64,000 bases of DNA from 40CM-4-68-19 sp036513415 (GTDB lineage: Bacteria > Myxococcota > Myxococcia > Myxococcales > 40CM-4-68-19), in the NCBI GenBank assembly GCA_036513415.1, contig DATBZA010000158.1:1-64000 (forward strand). Direction: 5' to 3'. The notes under the pieces are model-generated. The model did not search any database and was not told where the DNA came from. It saw nothing but the letters and a program-made list of their open reading frames with translations. This document shows, piece by piece, positions 23,386-31,372 of this stretch. The translations under genes were made by a program, and so were the position numbers. Each line of letters opens with the position of its first letter. The first letter of the stretch is position 1.

Positions 23386-24182
23386 AGATCCTGGTCACGG
23401 TCAAACGAGTCGAGGACTACGAGTCCAAGATCAAGGTGAAGCCGGACAATTCCTGGATCGTCACCGAAGGCGTGAACTATCGCGCCAATCCCTTCGACGA
23501 GATCGCGGTGGAGGAAGCGCTGCGGCTGCGCGACTCGAACGCGCCCTCCGAAGTGGTGGCGGTCAGCATCGGCAGCGGCGCCGCGCAAGCGGAGATCCGC
23601 TCCGCGCTGGCGATGGGCGCGGACCGGGGGATCCTGGTGAAGCACGACGGATTCCTCGACAGCGACGCCGTGGCCCGCCTGCTCCAGAAAGTGATCGAGA
23701 AGGAGAAGCCCGACCTGGTGCTGATGGGCAAGCAGGCGGTGGACGTGGACGACAACGTCACCGGGCAGCTGCTCGCCGAGTACCTCGGGTGGGGCCAGGC
23801 GACGTTCGCTTCGAAGAAGGAGTCGCTCGAGTCGCCGGAGGAGAAGGCCAAGAAGCCCGGCCTCAAGCTGGGCGCGGACAAGAAGAGCCTGCAGGTGGCG
23901 CGCGAGGTGGACGGCGGCCTCGAGGTCCTGGAGGTGCAGCTTCCCGCGATCGTGACCGTGGATCTGCGCCTCAACGTCCCCCGGTACGCGAGCCTGCCCA
24001 ACATCATGAAGGCCAAGAAGAAACCCATCGAGGAGCTCGCGCCCGCGGGGTTGGGGGTCGACGTGGCCCCCAAGGTGAAGGTCGTCCGGGTGGAGGCGCC
24101 GCCGGCGCGGGCAGCGGGCGTGAAGGTCCCGGACGTGGCCACGCTGGTGAAGAAGCTCCACGAAGAAGCGAAGGTGGTTTGA
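23382..24182 (+). CDS. etfB: electron transfer flavoprotein beta subunit
   Basis: A 266-residue EtfB, which with EtfA carries electrons from acyl-CoA dehydrogenases to the quinone pool. The N-terminus KILVTVKRVEDYESKIKV, the NPFDEIAVEEALRLRD segment and the adenine-binding VDDNVTGQLLAEYLGWGQATF region are typical. LPNIMKAKKKPI at about 206 is a family mark. It starts at TTG with GGAGG eight bases upstream and overlaps the fadR-like stop by four bases. etfA begins two bases after its stop. Confidence 0.95.
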   Translation: MKILVTVKRVEDYESKIKVKPDNSWIVTEGVNYRANPFDEIAVEEALRLRDSNAPSEVVAVSIGSGAAQAEIRSALAMGADRGILVKHDGFLDSDAVARLLQKVIEKEKPDLVLMGKQAVDVDDNVTGQLLAEYLGWGQATFASKKESLESPEEKAKKPGLKLGADKKSLQVAREVDGGLEVLEVQLPAIVTVDLRLNVPRYASLPNIMKAKKKPIEELAPAGLGVDVAPKVKVVRVEAPPARAAGVKVPDVATLVKKLHEEAKVV

Positions 24183-24184
24183 TC

Positions 24185-25138
24185 ATGGCGACAATCCTGG
24201 TGATTGGCGAGCAGGCCCACGGGCACCTCAAGAAGGCCACGCTCTCGGCGCTCACCGCGGCACAACAGCTGGCCCAGAAGAACGGCGGACAGATCCAGGG
24301 CCTCTTGATCGGCGCGGGAGCGGCGCAGGCGGCGCAGGAGCTTTCGAGCTACCTGGGCACCGTCCATTCGGTCGAGGGCAAAGGGCTCGAGCACGCTCTG
24401 GCCGAGACCCATTCCGCGGCGGCGGTGGAAGCGGCAAAGAAGCTGGGAGCCACGGAGGTGGTGATCGCGGCGACGGCATACGGGAAGGACATCGCGCCGC
24501 GGATCGCAGCGAGGCTCGGCGCCGGGATCGCCTCGGACATCCTCAGCGTGGTGAGCGCGAACCAGTTCAAGCGGGCCATGTGGGCGGGCAATGCCATCGC
24601 GACAGTCGAGGTGACCACGCCCGTGAAGGTGGTCAGCGTGCGCGCCACCGAGTTCGCCGCGGCGCAGAAGGCCGGTTCCGCGGGCGCCGTCCAGCAGCTC
24701 AGCGTTCAGGCGGCGTCGCCGAAGACGAAGTTCGTCGAGTTCAACGAAGTGAAGAGCGCGCGGCCGGAGCTGACGGAAGCGTCGGTCGTGGTCTCCGGCG
24801 GGCGCGGAACCAAGGGCGACTTCAAGCCGATCGAAGCGCTCGCGGACGCGCTCGGCGCCGCGGTGGGCGCCTCCCGCGCAGTGGTCGACGCGGGCTGGCA
24901 ACCCAACGATCTTCAAGTTGGACAGACCGGCAAGGTGGTCGCTCCCAAGCTCTACGTCGCCGCGGGGATCTCCGGCGCCATCCAGCACCTGGCGGGAATG
25001 AAGGGAAGCAAGACCATCGTGGCCATCAACAAGGACCCAGAGGCGCCCATCTTCCAGGTGGCCGACTACGGCCTGGTGGGCGACCTGTTCAAGGCGCTGC
25101 CCGAGCTCGCCGAAGAGGTGAAGAAGCTCAAGCAATGA
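24185..25138 (+). CDS. etfA: electron transfer flavoprotein alpha subunit
   Basis: A 317-residue EtfA with the N-terminal alpha domain and C-terminal FAD-binding domain. VVSGGRGTK at about 200, GASRAVVDAGW at about 228, QVGQTGKVVAPKLYVAAGISGAIQH (shortened: GQTGKVVAPKLYVAAGISG) and AINKDPEAPIF with DYGLVGDLF hold FAD. Together with EtfB it is the electron carrier of fatty-acid beta-oxidation. No acyl-CoA dehydrogenase or ETF:quinone oxidoreductase is visible nearby. Its stop overlaps the next start (ATGA). Confidence 0.96.
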   Translation: MATILVIGEQAHGHLKKATLSALTAAQQLAQKNGGQIQGLLIGAGAAQAAQELSSYLGTVHSVEGKGLEHALAETHSAAAVEAAKKLGATEVVIAATAYGKDIAPRIAARLGAGIASDILSVVSANQFKRAMWAGNAIATVEVTTPVKVVSVRATEFAAAQKAGSAGAVQQLSVQAASPKTKFVEFNEVKSARPELTEASVVVSGGRGTKGDFKPIEALADALGAAVGASRAVVDAGWQPNDLQVGQTGKVVAPKLYVAAGISGAIQHLAGMKGSKTIVAINKDPEAPIFQVADYGLVGDLFKALPELAEEVKKLKQ

Positions 25139-26121
25139 CCGCGGCCCTGACCCGCCTCGGCGTGCACCGGATCCCGGTTCCGGTTCCGTTCCCCGAGGCG
25201 GGAGGACCGGCGAACGTGTACGTGATCGAGGAGGAGGGCGGCGGAGTCGCCCTGTTCGACGCCGGCATCGGAACGAAGGATGGCCGCGCCGCGCTGCACG
25301 CCGGCTTCGACCAGCTGGCGATCTCTCTGGGGGACGTCCGGCGCATCTTCGTCAGCCACGGGCACGTCGATCACTACGGCTACGCCCGCGCCGCACAGGA
25401 GGCCTCCGGCGCTCCAGTCCATGCGCACGTTCGCGACCACGACAAGCTCACCGGCCGGGACCGCACCCACAAGCGCGCGGAGCTCTATGCGGCGTACCTG
25501 ACCCGGCTGGGCGCGCCGGCCCACTTGCTCGACCACGTCCGGGTCCACTGGCAGGATGCGCTCCGCATGGCGCGGCCACTCGAGCAGGTGGAACCGCTTC
25601 CCGCCGGCTCGGTCCTCCGCTTCAAGCGCTTTTCCGCCGAGGTGCTCCATCTGCCAGGGCATACGCCGGGGCTGGTGTGCCTCTGGGCCGCGCAGGCCCG
25701 GGTGCTCTTCTCGGACGATCACCTGCTCGAGCGGATCTCGCCCAATCCGCTGCTCGATCTGGAGGGCCAGGCCGAACCGACGCACAAGGCGCTGCTGGCG
25801 TACCTGGAATCCGCGCGAAGGGCGCGGGCCTTGCCGGCCGAGGTGATCGCTCCGGGGCATGCAGAGCCGTTCTCCGGCCACGCCGCGATCATCGACCGTC
25901 TGCTGGGCTTCTACGACAAGCGCCAGCAGCGGATCCTCGAGCTGCTCGGGCAGGGTCCTCGCACGCCGGCCGCGCTGGCGCCGCTGGTGTTCCCGCACGC
26001 GCGCGAGCACCAGCTCTACCTGACGCTCTCGGAAGTGCTGGGGAACCTCGAGGTGCTGGAGGCCCGGGGCCGCGTCGCGCGCACCGAACGTGGAGGCTGC
26101 ATCCGCTTCGAAGCCGTGTAA
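25135..26121 (+). CDS. MBL-fold metallo-hydrolase with C-terminal winged helix (LACTB2-like)
   Basis: A 328-residue metallo-beta-lactamase-fold protein. The metal motif is SHGHVDHYGYAR (about 75-86, HxHxDH), followed by HLPGHTPGLVCLW (about 170), LFSDDHLLE (about 195) and APGHAEPFSGH (about 240). The C-terminal part (about 265-328, RILELLGQGPRTPAALAP and so on) is a small winged-helix-like domain as in LACTB2. It is coupled to etfA by ATGA, so it is transcribed with the electron-transfer genes; its reaction is unknown. It resembles the MBL half of the fusion at 29127. Confidence 0.88.
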   Translation: MTAALTRLGVHRIPVPVPFPEAGGPANVYVIEEEGGGVALFDAGIGTKDGRAALHAGFDQLAISLGDVRRIFVSHGHVDHYGYARAAQEASGAPVHAHVRDHDKLTGRDRTHKRAELYAAYLTRLGAPAHLLDHVRVHWQDALRMARPLEQVEPLPAGSVLRFKRFSAEVLHLPGHTPGLVCLWAAQARVLFSDDHLLERISPNPLLDLEGQAEPTHKALLAYLESARRARALPAEVIAPGHAEPFSGHAAIIDRLLGFYDKRQQRILELLGQGPRTPAALAPLVFPHAREHQLYLTLSEVLGNLEVLEARGRVARTERGGCIRFEAV

Positions 26122-26130
26122 TCTGCGCCC

Positions 26131-27204
26131 GTGATCTCGCGATGGGTCTGGCGGGCGGGCTGGCTTCTGCTCCCCGTTGCATGGCTCCTTCACCGATTCG
26201 TTCATGACGACGCGATCGTCTTCTTCGTCGCCTGCGCATCCCTGATCCCCCTCGCCAAGGCGATGGGCGACGCCACCGAAGGCCTTGCCGAGCGCATGGG
26301 CCCCGCGGTCGGGAGCCTGCTGAACGCCACTTTCGGGAACGCCGCCGAGCTGATTCTCGGCGTCGCGGCCCTGCGCCACGGGCACGTCGATCTGGTCAAG
26401 GGCAGCATCACCGGATCGATCCTGGCCAATCTCCTGCTCGTCGGAGGCGGCAGCATCGTCACCGGCGGAGTCCGCTTCAGCCAGCTCCGCTTCAACCGCC
26501 TCGCCGCTTCCTCCAGCGTCTCGACGCTGTTCCTCGCGGTGGTGGCGATGGCTGTGCCCACCTTGCTTTCGCTCGGCCGCAACCCGCGCTACGAACCGGC
26601 GCTGCTGTCCGAGGAGATCTCCGCCGTCCTGATCGCCATGTACGGGCTCTCGCTCTGGTTCGGGCTGCGCACGCACCGCGAGCACATGGCCGCCGTGGAC
26701 GACGGGCCGCCCGAGCCGGCGAAACGGGCCGGGACGGCGCACCAGCACCCGGTCTGGTACGATCCGGGCAGGCTGCTGGTGGCCGCCGCCGCGACCGCCA
26801 TCGCCAGCGAGCTGTTGGTCGACGCGCTCAACGGCGCCGTCACCACCCTGCACTTGCCGGAGGCGTTCGTGGGCGTGGTGATCGTCGCCATCGTCGGGAA
26901 CGCGGCCGAGCATTCCACCGCGCTCCTCTTCGCGCACCGGGGCGACATGGACGTGGCGCTGGGGATCGCCTGGGAATCGTCGAAGCAGATCGCGCTCCTG
27001 GTCGCGCCCGTCCTGGTGTTCGTCGGAATCCTGCTGGGCGCGCCGATGGATCTCGCCTTCACGCGCTTCGAGGTGGTCGCGCTCGGGATCTCGGTGATCG
27101 CGCTCGCCCTGATCGCGCTGGACGGGGAGACGAACTGGCTGGAGGGAGCGTTCCTGCTCGCCGTGTACGCTGTGCTCGGCCTGGGGTTCTTCTTCGTTGG
27201 CTGA
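26131..27204 (+). CDS. Ca2+/H+ antiporter, CaxA/CAX family
   Basis: A 357-residue inner-membrane exchanger with about eleven hydrophobic helices in two homologous halves. The two cation-binding signatures are SLLNATFGNAAELILG at about 62-77 and VAIVGNAAEHSTAL at about 248-261. A hydrophilic linker (about 190-210) sits between the halves. It would export Ca2+ in exchange for protons. The GTG start follows the MBL gene stop by nine bases, so it may be in the same transcript. Other cations cannot be excluded. Confidence 0.9.
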   Translation: MISRWVWRAGWLLLPVAWLLHRFVHDDAIVFFVACASLIPLAKAMGDATEGLAERMGPAVGSLLNATFGNAAELILGVAALRHGHVDLVKGSITGSILANLLLVGGGSIVTGGVRFSQLRFNRLAASSSVSTLFLAVVAMAVPTLLSLGRNPRYEPALLSEEISAVLIAMYGLSLWFGLRTHREHMAAVDDGPPEPAKRAGTAHQHPVWYDPGRLLVAAAATAIASELLVDALNGAVTTLHLPEAFVGVVIVAIVGNAAEHSTALLFAHRGDMDVALGIAWESSKQIALLVAPVLVFVGILLGAPMDLAFTRFEVVALGISVIALALIALDGETNWLEGAFLLAVYAVLGLGFFFVG

Positions 27205-28093
27205 CCTCGCGCTCACGCTGATCATGGCGGTCTGGGGAAGCAGCTTCGCCATCCTCCGTTCGCTGCTCGGGGATGGGGCCGCCTCGCCGCTGGCGCTGGT
27301 CGCGGTCCGGATGGCGGTGGCCTCAGCTCTGCTCCTCGGATTCATGGCCGCCTCCTCCAAGGGTCGCGCGCAGCTCCGGAGCCTGCGCGGCGAGCTCTTG
27401 CGCGACGGCGTCTTCGTCGGCGCCCTGCTGGGGATCGGCTTCGTGATGCAGATCGAGGGTCTCCAGCGGACCACCGCGTCGCGAAGCGGCTTTCTCACCG
27501 GCACCCTGGTGGTGCTCGTGCCGCTGATCGAGCTCGCCGTGTTTCGCAAGCGCCCGGCATTGCCGGCCGCCATCGGCGTGCTGCTGGCATTCGTGGGCAT
27601 GACGGTGCTCTCCGCCCCCTGGTCGAACACCTCCAGCGCCACGGCGGCCGGCGACGCGCTCACCCTGGCTTGCGCGCTGGTCTTCGCGGCGCAGATCGTC
27701 GCGCTCGGGCGGATCGCGCCGAGGCACCCGGTGCTGCCGCTGTTGTTCCTGCAGCTCGCGACGATCGGGGCCCTGGCCGCTCTCGCCGGGCCAGTGGTCG
27801 ACGCGCAGCAGTTCTCCGGCACCCCACGCCTCTGGCTGGCGCTGCTCTACCTGGCCGTGTTCGCGACCCTCCTCGCGTTTGGAATCCAGACCTGGGCCCA
27901 GAAGATCCTGCCACCCGTCCGGGTCGCCCTCATCTCGGCGCTCGAGCCCGTCTTCGCGGCCCTCTGGGCGGCCCTGCTCATCGGGGAGCGGCTGACCCTT
28001 CGCGAGCTGACGGGTGGCGCGTTGATCGTGCTCGGAGTGGCCGTCGGCGAGGCCGGAGCGGCCCTGCAGGCCAGAACGCGCGTCACCGGTTGA
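27197..28093 (+). CDS. EamA-type (DMT) transporter
   Basis: A 298-residue protein with about ten membrane helices and two EamA repeats. AVWGSSFAILRSLL near the start is the first-helix mark, and LISALEPVFAALWAALLIGE (about 250) is the second-repeat mark. The family exports or imports amino acids, metabolites or sugars; the substrate is unknown. The start is TTG at 27197, overlapping cax by eight bases in another frame, and no other nearby start fits better. The next gene begins 33 bases downstream. Confidence 0.85.
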   Translation: MADLALTLIMAVWGSSFAILRSLLGDGAASPLALVAVRMAVASALLLGFMAASSKGRAQLRSLRGELLRDGVFVGALLGIGFVMQIEGLQRTTASRSGFLTGTLVVLVPLIELAVFRKRPALPAAIGVLLAFVGMTVLSAPWSNTSSATAAGDALTLACALVFAAQIVALGRIAPRHPVLPLLFLQLATIGALAALAGPVVDAQQFSGTPRLWLALLYLAVFATLLAFGIQTWAQKILPPVRVALISALEPVFAALWAALLIGERLTLRELTGGALIVLGVAVGEAGAALQARTRVTG

Positions 28094-28126
28094 AACAAGC
28101 TTCCCCGACGTGCGTGGCGCTGTTAC

Positions 28127-29122
28127 ATGCAGCGAGTGGGGGCGAACGTCGAGACGCCCGAGGTGGAGCGCGCGGCCAACGGGCTCCGCGTGCGCGGGCA
28201 CGCCCTGTATCTGCAGCATCGAGGCAGGCCGCCGGTGGGCATCCTGTGCCATGCCCGCGGCGCACCGCCGGTGCTGCCGGAACGCATGGTGGCCACCGCG
28301 CCGACCATCAAGCTGCTCGAGGCCGCGCAGCCGCGCGCGTTGCGCCGCACCGCCGCCCTGCCAGCCGCATACGGCCAGACCTTTTCGCTGGGGTCGCTGC
28401 AGCTCACCTTCCATCCTGCCGGGCACGTCCTGGGCAGCGCGCAGGTCCGCTGCGAAGCCGATGGGCTCGATCTGGTGTACGCGGGCGACATCGGCGGCAT
28501 GGGCCGGCGTGCCTCGCTGACCGCCGAGCCGCTCGAGCAGCTCACCTGCGAGACCCTGGCGATGCGGGCCGTGTACGGACACCCGCGCTACGTGTTCCCG
28601 CCCCGGGGGGAGGTGCTGCAGGGGGTGAAGGATTTCGTCGAGCGCTCCTTGCGGGACGGCAAGACGCCGGTCTTCGTCGCCGCCGCGCTGGGCGTGACGC
28701 AGGAGGTGGTGCACCTCCTCGGGCCCCACCGGACCCTGCGCCTGCACCCGACGGCGTTCCGCGCCTGCGAGGTGTACGCCGCGCAGGGCGTTCCCTTGAA
28801 GGGGTTCGTGCGAATCGAGGAAGAGGGTGACGTGGTCGTCGTTCCCCCCACGGTCCGCCTCGCGCGGCTCAAGCTGGGGGCGCATCGGGTGTGCGTTCTC
28901 TCCGGGCGCGCGGTGGACGGGATCGCCGGCGCCGACGAGGCGCTGCCGCTCGCGGATCACGCCGGCTTCGACGAGCTGATGGCCTATGCGCGCGCTTCCT
29001 CGGCCCGGCGCGTGCTCGCCACCGACGGACACGCCGAGGACCTGGCCCAGGCGCTGCGGCGACAGGGAATCGAGGCCGTCGCGGTCCGCGAGCACCACCA
29101 GCTGCGGCTGCCCGGCCTCTGA
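28127..29122 (+). CDS. degenerate MBL-fold, ligase-associated exonuclease-like protein
   Basis: A 331-residue protein related to the beta-CASP/MBL exonucleases that accompany bacterial DNA ligase (ligase-associated exonuclease group). The downstream MBL motifs survive: FHPAGHVLGSAQV at about 96-108, YAGDIGGMG at about 119-127 and DGHAEDLAQAL at about 305. The main metal motif HxHxDH is replaced by LCHARGAPPVLP at about 40-51. It therefore probably binds metal poorly or not at all and may be a pseudoenzyme. No ligase or Lhr helicase is adjacent. The start at 28127 is ATG. It converges on the gene at 29127. Confidence 0.7.
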   Translation: MQRVGANVETPEVERAANGLRVRGHALYLQHRGRPPVGILCHARGAPPVLPERMVATAPTIKLLEAAQPRALRRTAALPAAYGQTFSLGSLQLTFHPAGHVLGSAQVRCEADGLDLVYAGDIGGMGRRASLTAEPLEQLTCETLAMRAVYGHPRYVFPPRGEVLQGVKDFVERSLRDGKTPVFVAAALGVTQEVVHLLGPHRTLRLHPTAFRACEVYAAQGVPLKGFVRIEEEGDVVVVPPTVRLARLKLGAHRVCVLSGRAVDGIAGADEALPLADHAGFDELMAYARASSARRVLATDGHAEDLAQALRRQGIEAVAVREHHQLRLPGL

Positions 29123-29126
29123 GCCT

Positions 29127-30662
29127 TCACCCGCCGGTCGCGCTGAAACGGCCGTCGCGCTCCAGGGCGCGGCCCTCGCGCACCAGCTTGTACAGGTGCG
29201 CGAGAAGGCTGCGTTCGGCCAGCGCGTACAGATCCGGCTTCACGTCAGGGTAGGCCAAAGGGACCAGCTCCGCAGGCGTGGCCGGCCTGGCCGCCTTCCG
29301 CAGTGAGCCCAGGACGAGCTGCTCGCGCTTCTGCCGGTGCGACCGATACTCCTCGAGCTTCGCGACGCCCCCGGGCACCACCGGGCCGTGCGCGGGGTAG
29401 ATGGAACCGGGCTTCTCGCCGAGCAGCCGATCCAGCGAGGCCAGATAGTCTTTCATGTCGCCCTCGGGAGGGTCGATGATCACCGTGCCCACTCCCGCGA
29501 CCAGGTCGCCCGCGACCACCGCGCCGCTGCCTTCTTCCACCAGGCAGAGGTGGCCGCGCGTGTGCCCGGGCAGGTGGAGTGCGCGCCAGCCACGGGGGCC
29601 CACTTCGAACCGTTCGCCGTCCTCCACGGCGCGATCGATGGGGAAGTCGAGCTTCGCGGCCGTTTCGCGCGTCGCGGCGATGGGAAGCCCGAGCGCGCGT
29701 GCGCCGCCCGTGTGGTCTTGATGGTGGTGCGTGAGCAGGACTCCGACTGCCTTGCGCCCCTCCTGGGCCAGCTTGTCCAGGGTCTCGCGAAGGATCGCCT
29801 GCTCTTCAGGCCACGGGGAGCCCGGATCCACCACCCAGAGCTCCTCGTCGCCGAGGAGGAGGCAGTTCGTGTGCGTGGCAGGCGGCAAGGTGGGCGTGCG
29901 CAGCGGAACCATGATCAGCCCGCGCTGGAACTCGATCCGCTCCACCACGTGCTCGCGGATCGGCAGCTTCCACGGCGCTTTCTCCGGATGCGTCAGCAGA
30001 GGCAGCGCCTCGCGCGAGCGCCCGCCGGCCCAGGCCAGCGCCTTGAGCGTGTGCCACGCAGGCGGATGCAGCAGCGCCGAACCCGCTTCCCACCGCCGCA
30101 ATGCCTCCTGCGGCTGGATCCATTCGCCGTCGGCCAGCTCGCCGGGCCAGACCTCGGCAACTTCGCCCGGCGGGAGATCCACCAGATAGAAGCGGGCGTC
30201 GAAGCGGATGGGCATCGACGGGGGCGTGACCCAGCGTCCCGCCGGCGCGAACCAGCGCGCGTCGAGCCTGAGCTGGTGCCTGGCGAGAAACTCGCCGAAC
30301 GATGCCGCGCGTTCGCCGGGCTCCGGCCGCCGGAGCAGGGCCTCGCGCATGGCCTTGCGCTCCTGGCTGGATACGCCGCGAGCGCCCGGAACCGCCAGGA
30401 CCCCGGTTTCCTCGAACAGCTCGCGGGCCGCAGCGACGACGCAGGGCGCCTCCGCCGCTCCGAGCGCTTCGCCGCCGTCCAGGGGCACCGCCGAGTCCTG
30501 CACGTCGACACGCCCACCGGGAAAGGCGTAGAACCCGCCGGCGAACTTCAGCTGATCGCCTCTCCGGACCCAGAGGACCGCCGCGTCCTCGCGGACCAGG
30601 ACCACGGAGGCGGCCGGTCTTACGCTCGTCACGTCGATCGTCTCCCTTGCACGAATCTGCAT
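29127..30662 (-). CDS. Nudix hydrolase - MBL-fold hydrolase fusion
   Basis: A 511-residue two-enzyme protein. Residues 10-200 form a Nudix domain; the box is split, with FPGGRVDV at about 47-54 and AARELFEETGVL at about 78-89, separated by an insertion as in NUDT19-type CoA diphosphatases. Residues 235-511 form an MBL domain: THHHQDHTGG (311-320), HLPGHTRGH, VAGDLVAG and PAHGPV, with a LACTB2-like winged-helix end (from about 430). A CoA- or nucleotide-cleaving first half and a thioester- or phosphoester-cleaving second half are inferred. Start codons of this gene and 30683 are 20 bases apart. Confidence 0.88.
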   Translation of the reverse strand: MQIRARETIDVTSVRPAASVVLVREDAAVLWVRRGDQLKFAGGFYAFPGGRVDVQDSAVPLDGGEALGAAEAPCVVAAARELFEETGVLAVPGARGVSSQERKAMREALLRRPEPGERAASFGEFLARHQLRLDARWFAPAGRWVTPPSMPIRFDARFYLVDLPPGEVAEVWPGELADGEWIQPQEALRRWEAGSALLHPPAWHTLKALAWAGGRSREALPLLTHPEKAPWKLPIREHVVERIEFQRGLIMVPLRTPTLPPATHTNCLLLGDEELWVVDPGSPWPEEQAILRETLDKLAQEGRKAVGVLLTHHHQDHTGGARALGLPIAATRETAAKLDFPIDRAVEDGERFEVGPRGWRALHLPGHTRGHLCLVEEGSGAVVAGDLVAGVGTVIIDPPEGDMKDYLASLDRLLGEKPGSIYPAHGPVVPGGVAKLEEYRSHRQKREQLVLGSLRKAARPATPAELVPLAYPDVKPDLYALAERSLLAHLYKLVREGRALERDGRFSATGG

Positions 30663-30682
30663 GATCCCTTACATCGGGACCG

Positions 30683-31360
30683 ATGTTCTACCTCGCCCCG
30701 CACCCGAAGCTCGACCGCCCTCGCCGCGGCAGCCCGCTGATGTTCAGGGTTCCGTGGATCGAGAAGTACCTGTCGCGGGTGCGGCCGTGGCACGTGGTCG
30801 CCATCTGGGGCCCGTTCACACTGTACATGTTGTACCGCGCGTCCGAGCACCTGGGCGCCCTGGCCATCGCCGGCTGGACGGCGCTGGGCGTGTTGTCCTG
30901 GACGCTGCTCGAGTACCTCCTGCACCGCTGGGTCTTCCACTTCGAGCCGGATCCGGCTTCGGACCTCCAGCGGGACGCCTCGTTCCTGATCCACGGGATC
31001 CACCACGACTATCCCTGGGACCGCGACCGCCTGGTCATGCCGCCGACGGTCACCGCCGTGATCGCCGTCCTGGTCTGGGTCGGTTTCCGCTGGATGGGTA
31101 CCGCGGAGTACGCCTGGTTTGCCGGCACGGTGGCCGGGTACATCTGGTACGACCTGACGCACTACTACCTCCACCACGCGGCGCCCACGACCGCGGCGGG
31201 CAAGTGGCTGCGCAAGTACCACCTGGTTCACCACTTCCAGACGCCGGATCGCCGCTACGGAATCACTACGCCGATCTGGGACTTCGTGTTCCAGACGTAC
31301 CCTCGCGACAGGTACCAGGGCCTGCCGGACGACGAAGCGCGGATCGAAGCCGGGGCTTGA
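30683..31360 (+). CDS. fatty-acid hydroxylase / sterol desaturase superfamily protein
   Basis: A 225-residue membrane di-iron enzyme. Four His clusters are visible: HRWVFH at about 82-87, HGIHHDYPWD at about 104-113, HYYLHH at about 158-163 and HLVHHFQTPD at about 180-189. Hydrophobic helices surround them. Such enzymes hydroxylate or desaturate fatty acids, and this short form resembles fatty-acid 2-hydroxylases lacking the cytochrome b5 domain. The lipid substrate is inferred. A short SD-like GGAC precedes the ATG. The next gene starts 12 bases after its stop. Confidence 0.88.
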   Translation: MFYLAPHPKLDRPRRGSPLMFRVPWIEKYLSRVRPWHVVAIWGPFTLYMLYRASEHLGALAIAGWTALGVLSWTLLEYLLHRWVFHFEPDPASDLQRDASFLIHGIHHDYPWDRDRLVMPPTVTAVIAVLVWVGFRWMGTAEYAWFAGTVAGYIWYDLTHYYLHHAAPTTAAGKWLRKYHLVHHFQTPDRRYGITTPIWDFVFQTYPRDRYQGLPDDEARIEAGA

Positions 31361-31372
31361 GAGCCCCAGGCC

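Noticed and set aside
25066..27822. long antisense open frame opposite the MBL, cax and EamA genes
   Set aside because: Three well-supported genes lie on the other strand; the frame has no recognisable domain.
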